The notes under the pieces: generated by a model
Database searches by the model: none
Told to the model about the DNA's origin: nothing
What the model saw: the letters and a program-made list of their open reading frames with translations, nothing else
Assembly (NCBI GenBank): GCA_916613615.1
Contig: OU744730.1
Coordinates: forward strand, 3,317,582 to 3,381,581
Origin: Steromphala cineraria
Lineage: Eukaryota; Mollusca; Gastropoda; Trochida; Trochidae
Reading direction: 5' to 3'
DNA length: 64,000 nucleotides
Program-made: the position numbers and the translations under genes
Shown: positions 57,966 through 64,000 of the stretch, in pieces
Numbering within the stretch: the stretch's first letter is position 1
Layout of the letters: every line of letters starts with the position of its first letter

Positions 57966-58981
57966 CAATGCCTTATAATGCCCTAGTAAAGTCCTTCAGA
58001 TTCGTAGTGCCGATGAATGGCTTAACTTCTCATTGATGTTGTTTTGGACCGAGTAAGTGATCTCCTTTATCAAGTTATCGAATGTAAATTAAAAAAATAC
58101 TACCAAAGTAGCATGTTTCAGTTGGATTTTGTGTTAGTAATGTACTAATAACATATATGTCCTAACCAGGGAACTCACCTTGAATTTTGTTTCCAAAAAA
58201 ATACCCCGTTAGAACTGTCCTTTTAAAGTTACAATGATAGAAGGCTAATTCACGAAATGTCGAAATGTTTCGTATTTTTGAAAAATACTTGATTTATGCT
58301 TCATATTTTTTCATATCAATATTAATCTTGGAAAACAATTATTAATATGATACCAAGATACAGAAATACAAATAGTAATAATTGGCATAAAATTTTAAAA
58401 ATGCACGGTTGGCATCAACTTGACCTTAACCTGTGTTTGTTAACTACTTTAACTAGAGTTAGGACAAAAAGGACTCACTCACTACAACATGTTATGTATA
58501 TGCCGAGATATACCACAAAATAAGTTTCCGATTCTGGACCATCCAAATTCAAATACAATGTATTTAGATATTCTTCATAATATATAATGATCCATGTGAT
58601 GAGAAATATAGAATATTTTGGTGGTATCTTTTGATGAGTGTACATGTTGCATCTCATTAACACATTATTTTATTTCCATAAAACATGTATTACACCACAT
58701 TCAGAATATGAGCACACAATATAAGCAAACAGGCAGCAAATGCCTATATAAATGCTTCTACTGAAACAAACATAAAATGAAAAAGATATCAAATAAGTCG
58801 GTAGAAATATACATATGCAATTACTCTTAATAAACTCATATTTATATTAAGCTTTATCTTCATGTGCATATGGTACAGATTTAAGAAGAGAGCTATAAAA
58901 GTCGGATGGTATCAATTATGAAATGGTATACAAATGTTATTAGGGATTCATTAACACTCTGAGACAAGGATTTGTCGCCGC
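57966..58981. other. Non-coding, nothing supported
   Basis: AT-rich spacer between MITE copies 9 and 10. Confidence 0.4.
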
Positions 58982-59327
58982 TTAAAGGGGCAGTAGCACG
59001 TTTTTAGGGAAAATATAAGGCGATGTAAGGAAAATGAAAATTAATGGTTCCAATTGAAAGACAATGTATTTAAACTGAATGGAGCAGGAATAATTCAAAT
59101 ATTTAACGTATTTAGCCATGCGGTTCCCTTTTCTTACACAACATGAATTAAAGGTGTTCACACAAAATGGCCACCATGCGAATCTTCATACTTTGTCCTA
59201 TGACTATGGATGACTTGTGTAATGAGATTTTTGACGCTTTCTAAATAATACATTAAGCATTAATGTACAACTATCAGTGAAAAATTGGAATATCAAATTA
59301 TCAAAAAACGTGCTACTGACCCTTTAA
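58982..59327 (+). mobile_element. MITE family A copy 10, full length
   Basis: Termini GGGGCAGTAGCACG and CGTGCTACTGACCC. The body has lost some bases around AAAATGGCCACCATGCGAA. Confidence 0.9.
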
Positions 59328-60023
59328 GTTAGATTTTAATGTTGTGTTTATCGGATTCTATCATAAAATGGTCATTTAAAGACGAAATGAAAAGGATCCT
59401 CGAATGTTTCAACAAGAACAGGCACGACTTTCTGGGCAATAGTATGAGTTACTACTTCAACGGTCTTGTTCACAATTTTAATTTAACATATTTTTATGAC
59501 AATGGCTATGCAAGAACGGAAGTTAGCGTTACATAATTTCAAAATCACCCTTCAGCTGTTTATCAAACGATTCCATATGTCAGAGTACTATCATAAATTT
59601 TTGGACATTTTGAATTGGTCGCCATTTCCTAACACAAGTCTTATAGTCAAAAGTTTTGGATCGATTTATAAGTGGAATATAAATTATCATGCACTATGTA
59701 CAGGCAACATTTATATGTGACATGTCCGATTCAATCATGACATTCTCCAAGAAAAGCATGTGGTCAAAATTTTAACATTTCAACTGAATTTTCATCTTTC
59801 TGCTATGAAATACATTTTAAAAAAACGTTGGGTCAAAATAGTCAATATTGGTCAACATTATTGTTTACTTTCGAAATAATTAAATTATATTATATTATAT
59901 GTAAGATTATCAAGAAATTGGAAATTGTGGTGGAAAATGAGTGAAACAATACCGAATGAATAAGTCGAACTCAAGCGGACACCATACTGCATGATATTTG
60001 CACCTAGTTCCAAAGTAATCAAT
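59328..60023. other. Non-coding, nothing supported
   Basis: Two overlapping frames of 65 and 74 codons (59339-59536, 59496-59720) have no recognisable domain. A decayed coding fragment cannot be excluded. Confidence 0.35.
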
Positions 60024-60367
60024 GGTAAGCAATCTATTGGTAAGCGATCTATTGGTAAGCGATCTATTGGTAAGCAATCTATTGGTAAGCGATCTATTGG
60101 TAAGCGATCTATTGGTAAGCAATCTATTGGTAAGCAATCTATTGGTAAGCAATCTATTGGTAAGCAATCTAATGGTAAGCAATCTATTGGTAAGCAATCT
60201 ATTGGTAAGCAATCTATTGGTAAGCAATCTATTGGTAAGCAATCTAATGGTAAGCAATCTAATGGTAAGCAATCTATTGGTAAGCAATCTATTGGTAAGC
60301 AATCTATTGGTAAGCAATCTATTGGTAAACAATCTATTGGTAAGCAATCTATTGGTAAGCAATCTAT
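60024..60367 (+). repeat. 15-bp minisatellite, 23 units
   Basis: GGTAAGCAATCTATT is repeated 23 times with GCGATC and CTAATG variants. Since 15 is a multiple of three, several frames stay open and give pentapeptide repeats (SIGKQ, IDCLP, VSNLL, LLTNR). These frames of up to 201 codons are not evidence of a gene. Confidence 0.96.
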
Positions 60368-60371
60368 GCAG

Positions 60372-60479
60372 ATATGAATGACAACTTCTTTGTTCAATAT
60401 ACGACGTTTCGACACAAGAATTTGTGTCGAAACGTCGCATACAATGAACAAAGAAGTTGTCATCCATATATTCCTCTGC
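60372..60479. repeat. Near-perfect foldback beside the minisatellite
   Basis: ATATGAATGACAACTTCTTT pairs with AAAGAAGTTGTCATCCATAT. The centre ACGTTTCGACACAA.AATTTGTGTCGAAACGT folds back almost without loop. Total 108 bases, a few mismatches. Confidence 0.9.
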
Positions 60480-60904
60480 ATTATTTTCATTCCAACTTAT
60501 AAAATACCTCTCAAAGAAGTTATTGGTAAACAGCTATACTTTATTTACGAGCTGATCCTTATCATAGATTGGTGATATCGTACCAAATTTAAACTGCTGA
60601 AATATATTTTTCATGGTAAACTCGTTAACAGGTGAACTTGCACTAATATGGTAGTGTATCAATCTATTCTCTTTTATAGAGAATCACTTCACAAATCGCC
60701 TCTTTTAAACGTCTGATGTCACACTGACCTGATTACGATGTTCGAACGGTGAATCAATGCTATTCTGAATTTCGTTAGTTCGCAGGTTTCACCGCAATAC
60801 ATAGCCACAATAGCGTTGAGGGCTTTCTCCCTGCAATAAAACTAGAAGCCGCGATATAAGTGAAATACTCTTGAAAGCGGCGTTAAACCCCAAACCATCT
60901 CACC
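60480..60904. other. Non-coding, with a mollusc-type repeat end
   Basis: At about 60870 GAAAGCGGCGTTAAACCCCA is a sequence type that I associate with dispersed molluscan repeats. Otherwise nothing is recognised. Confidence 0.4.
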
Positions 60905-61430
60905 GCGTCTACATCAGGTTGTAGGGTGTAAATTCGTGATGAATATATCGCCAGACCTCTAATTCTACGAATAGAAGCTGTTAATTATCGATTGGCATGG
61001 ATGCTTTCATTTCATAAATGCTGAAATCTCTTTTTCATGTCAAACTTTTCAATAGATGAATTTGAAAAATTCCACTTATTTGAAAGTGCTTCGCAAAGAA
61101 TCCCGTCTAGTTGAAAAGTCTGGCGTCGGGCTGGCGTGATTTGTTTGATCCGGCGTGTGAATATAGCCAGATATAAATTCAAACTTTAGATATATTTTTT
61201 AGATAAGTGAAAGAATGGCCTCGTTTCTCGAAAGAATATGGCTTCAAGAAGAACACGAACAGAGTCTACACGTGTTAAGGATCTTCAAATCGTTTTAAAT
61301 CGGTACTGGACACTGTAATTGTAGGCCTAAAGCGATTTTACCATTAAATGACAAACAAGTGTTTTGTACTCGAGAAAGATTTGTGTTAAAAGCATTGAAA
61401 GGTATTTGTGTCAAAGAACTCGAAATTGAA
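60905..61430 (+). repeat. Paralogous segment B, copy 4
   Basis: TCGCCAGACCTCTAATTCTA, TTAATTATCGATTGGCATGG, ATGCTTTCATTTCATAAATG, GCCAGATATAAATTCAAAC and AATGACAAACAAGTGTTTTG match copies 1 and 2 in order. Confidence 0.6.
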
Positions 61431-62020
61431 TTTAAAAGAACAATCCTTGATACCTCCTAAAACCTAGACTAACATTTATGAAATATGTTAATTATTTACT
61501 GTACTTTCATTTTTATTAATTTCTTTTCATTTCAAGTGGTCTGTTATCAAGCCAATCTTTAACATTTAGTTACCGTATTCTATCTAATAAGTCTCTTATA
61601 AACGCCGGGTCAAAACAATTAAAATAATGTTCTCTTAGTAAACATGTTAAATCCGGAAGAAATAAGCGCCGGGCCTCCAATAACCGCCGGATCTCTAAGA
61701 GCGCCGGGGTGTAAAAGGGTGCGAAAAAAAGTAAGCGCCCTGGCGTTTATTAGTGGAATGCGGTACTTATAAATTGTTAAAGCCGCAACAGCCACGTCTA
61801 GACTTGCAGAATGAAGACCTAGACTGTATCAAAGACTCCTATAATATACACAGTCATGAAACAGGACTACCTTAATTAACCCTTATGGTTAATGTCGTGC
61901 GAGTATACAACATGCACTTCATGTAGGAATAAGAAGTATGAAAACTAAATAGTTTGAAATAAATATAATACGTAAACAATTACATAGTAAAAGAATTTAC
62001 AATTATTCAATTTATCATGA
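61431..62020. other. Non-coding
   Basis: 61600-61750 contains GCGCCGGG/CGCCGG motifs (AACGCCGGGTC, AAGCGCCGGGCC, ACCGCCGGATC, GCGCCGGGGTG, GCGCCCTGGCG) spaced 20-50 bases apart. It looks like a decayed GC-rich repeat. No gene. Confidence 0.4.
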
Positions 62021-62073
62021 CGCCGCTAATGGCTGAATTATTGTCGAAGCGGCGTAAAACAATAACTCACTCA
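62021..62073 (-). repeat. Molluscan interspersed repeat, inverted copy
   Basis: Reverse complement of the 11737-11792 sequence type, with a variable centre (GAAGCGGCGTAAAACAATAA). Confidence 0.6.
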
Positions 62074-62457
62074 CCCAATTTATCATGACGTACGTAAAGT
62101 ATTTGAAAGCTCAATAAAATTATCTGTCATCCTACAAATGTACACTGTACTTCCAGGTAAACAGACACTCATGTTATTCAGTATAGAGACCCAAAAATAC
62201 AAATCTCATCTCAATCTCATTAAAATAAGGTCATAATTTTCTTCACAACGTTACGCAGATAAGATCTAAATGAGTAGCGTAGTAGATAAATCATATTCTA
62301 ATAAGATTGGTCAAAATGTTCTTGACAAGTCAGTCTTTCGATCACAAAATTTAGGATAAAACAAACATATTCCTAATCTAACATTGTAATGTCAAATTCG
62401 CTATCAGCAACAGATTTTATCTGTAGCAAATAACTGTATGTTTGACTCTTAAATAAA
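62074..62457. other. Non-coding, nothing supported
   Basis: AT-rich, no features. Confidence 0.4.
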
Positions 62458-62590
62458 CACTGTGTTTAACCGTACACCGAAAAAGCGAGGTGGACAGTGA
62501 AGAAATGTTACTAGCGAGGAGCCGAAATCCTCGCTAGCAACATTGTCCGCCAAACACCGCGCTAATGCCGGTGTACGGTTATACACTGTG
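62458..62590. repeat. Imperfect foldback, about 60-bp arms
   Basis: CACTGTGTTTAACCGTACACCG pairs with CGGTGTACGGTTATACACTGTG, and near the loop TGTTACTAGCGAGGA pairs with TCCTCGCTAGCAACA. The arms are interrupted by mismatched bases in the middle. Confidence 0.8.
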
Positions 62591-63189
62591 ATAAACTTTC
62601 AAAAAGTTCAAATCAATATTGAATTTTTCTGTTTGAATATATCAATGTTGAACAATGAAATTATGCTTTCATTGGTTTTAGTATGGGTAAGACACCACGC
62701 TTATGTTATGAAAGTTTACATTAAACATACAATATTTATGAAAATATTATACTTAAACGTTTAATGAGGTCATTTCTATGTCTGAATGAGAAACCATTCT
62801 GAAAAATGAAATATTTAACGTGTTTGCATGTCAAGTAATCTTTCGCCTCTAACAGTTTAAATGCTTCGATGAACAATTCTTTATAACCACAAATTTGTAA
62901 CATTTTCGTTTGCTTATCTCCCTCTATTGATGTTGAACTGTCTAGACGCTGAATGTATATAAATCTTCTTTTACTCCTTTGAACATTTTATAAATTTCTT
63001 TTACCCTTTAGGACTTTTTTAAATCGATACAAATGCTATTTTAAAAAGCTTTATGTGAGATTCGTTTTTGCTTTGAAGTCTTTGTATGGGAACTTCAAAG
63101 GACCAACAACTTTGAATACCCAGCAATATATGAATACATAAATCAGAAGACCACGGTGTGCGTGGAGAAACAACCGAGTACTTTTATAG
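62591..63189. other. AT-rich non-coding
   Basis: No supported feature. Confidence 0.4.
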
Positions 63190-63338
63190 AAAAAATATGA
63201 ACTGGATGTGCATATAAAATATATGATTTTATATAAAAACGAAAGATTTAAAGAAAATATACTGGATGCGCATATAAAGTATATGATTTGATATAAAAGC
63301 AAAAACTTTGAAGAAATTTGCTGGACACGCAATTAAAG

Positions 63339-63396
63339 TACAGTACAACACGGATATAGCGAACTCGGATATAGCGAACAATCCGATATAGTGAAC
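63339..63396 (+). mobile_element. pogo/Tigger-like 5' end fragment
   Basis: TACAGTACAACACGGATATAGCGAAC with the repeated GGATATAGCGAAC is typical of pogo-type element ends. It abuts the truncated MITE copy 11. Confidence 0.45.
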
Positions 63397-63589
63397 AATT
63401 TTGTGTGAACACCTTTAATTCATTTTGTGTAAGAAAAAGGAATCGCATGGCTAAACTTTACATTATAAATTTGAATTATTACTGCTCCATTTAGTTAAAT
63501 GACATTGTCTTTCAATTGGAACCTGCATTCATTTTCATTTTCCTGGCATCACCTTATATTCCCCCTAAAACGTGCTACTGCCACTTTAA
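63397..63589 (-). mobile_element. MITE family A copy 11, inverted, truncated
   Basis: It begins inside the body (TTTTGTGTGAACACCTTTAA) and keeps the outer terminus CGTGCTACTGCCACTTTAA. Confidence 0.88.
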
Positions 63590-64000
63590 AGTGTGTGAAT
63601 TTTTTAATAAAATCGAACGTTTTGAAGAAAAATATGGATATGCATACATAGTATATGATCGGATATATAAAAACAAATATCATGAAGAAAAATAAAACGG
63701 ATATGCATGTTATGTACATGATTTTATATGAAACAAAGTTATGAAGAAAAATAAACTGGATGCACATATAAAGTTTATGATTTGATATCAGAAAAAGATA
63801 TGAATGACGCAATTAAAGTGTATGATTTTATATGAAACGAATGTTTTGAAGAAAAACCTACTGGATACGCATATAAAGTATATGATTGTATATACATTTA
63901 TAAAAACAAATATCATGAAGAAAAATAAAACGGATATGCATGTTAAGTATATGATTTGATATAAAAACAGAATTTATGAAGAAAGATATACTGGATACGC

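Larger units (their letters stand above)
63190..64000 (+). repeat. Degenerate tandem array of about 60 bp, runs off right edge
   Basis: Units read CTGGATGCGCATATAAAGTA, TATGATTTGATATAAAA and GAAGAAAAATA. About ten copies are seen, with an interruption at 63339-63589 by transposon fragments. Minus-strand frames over it are artefacts. Confidence 0.8.

Noticed and set aside
11309..59327. piggyBac-type MITE with TTAA duplication
   Set aside because: Copy 8 lacks TTAA on both sides but keeps TA, so TTAA is better read as TA plus the terminal AA of the element.
59885..60490. Pentapeptide-repeat proteins on both strands (up to 201 codons)
   Set aside because: A 15-bp unit keeps frames open on both strands; there is no signal peptide, domain or codon bias to prefer one.

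Overview
The window looks like nuclear DNA of a metazoan, most probably a bivalve mollusc. It is AT-rich, gene-poor and full of tandem arrays, foldbacks and short inverted-repeat elements. Short repeats that I associate with molluscan genomes are present, for example GAGTGAGTTATTG...ACGCCGC at 11737 and inverted at 62021. The species call is an inference, because no mitochondrial or ribosomal marker is present.

One host protein-coding gene is clear: an intronless reading frame at 16480-18798 (+) for a TRIM-NHL protein with the full RING / B-box1 / B-box2 / coiled coil / filamin / six-NHL layout of LIN-41/TRIM71. Its presumed 3' UTR (18799 to about 24490) carries, by my reading, four let-7 8-mer sites, eight let-7 7-mer sites and one miR-125/lin-4 8-mer. 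The last let-7 site lies just before a good AATAAA at 24467. A further let-7 8-mer sits in the 5' leader, 11 bases before the start codon, and its last A is the A of an out-of-frame upstream ATG. This is the heterochronic let-7 / lin-4 / lin-41 circuit written into DNA, with an unusually dense target region.

Layout. 1-2622: a Ty3/gypsy-like LTR retrotransposon on the minus strand (LTR, tRNA-His-type primer binding site, gag with zinc knuckle, protease start of pol), running off the left edge. 3.0-5.3 kb: GAGGTGTTCA foldbacks and a 23-bp minisatellite. 5.3-13 kb: non-coding with scattered repeats. 13.0-13.9 kb: a cluster of near-perfect hairpins. 16.1-24.5 kb: the lin-41 transcription unit, free of the MITE family and of long tandem arrays. 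29.2-30.5 kb: a TIR-flanked, hAT-like non-autonomous element. 32-38 kb: interspersed and simple repeats. 38-64 kb: repeat-dominated.

The right half is dominated by a roughly 360-bp MITE family (eleven copies plus one isolated terminus across the window), whose target duplication looks like TA. It also holds a 3700-bp satellite of 50 units of 74 bp without indels (46157-49856), preceded by 47-bp and 28-bp arrays from which the 74-bp unit seems to be assembled. Four diverged copies of an unnamed segment of about 520 bp lie between 50.3 and 61.4 kb, one of which has grown an internal 20-bp minisatellite. No rRNA, no intact tRNA and no CRISPR array are present. All coordinates and counts come from reading by eye.
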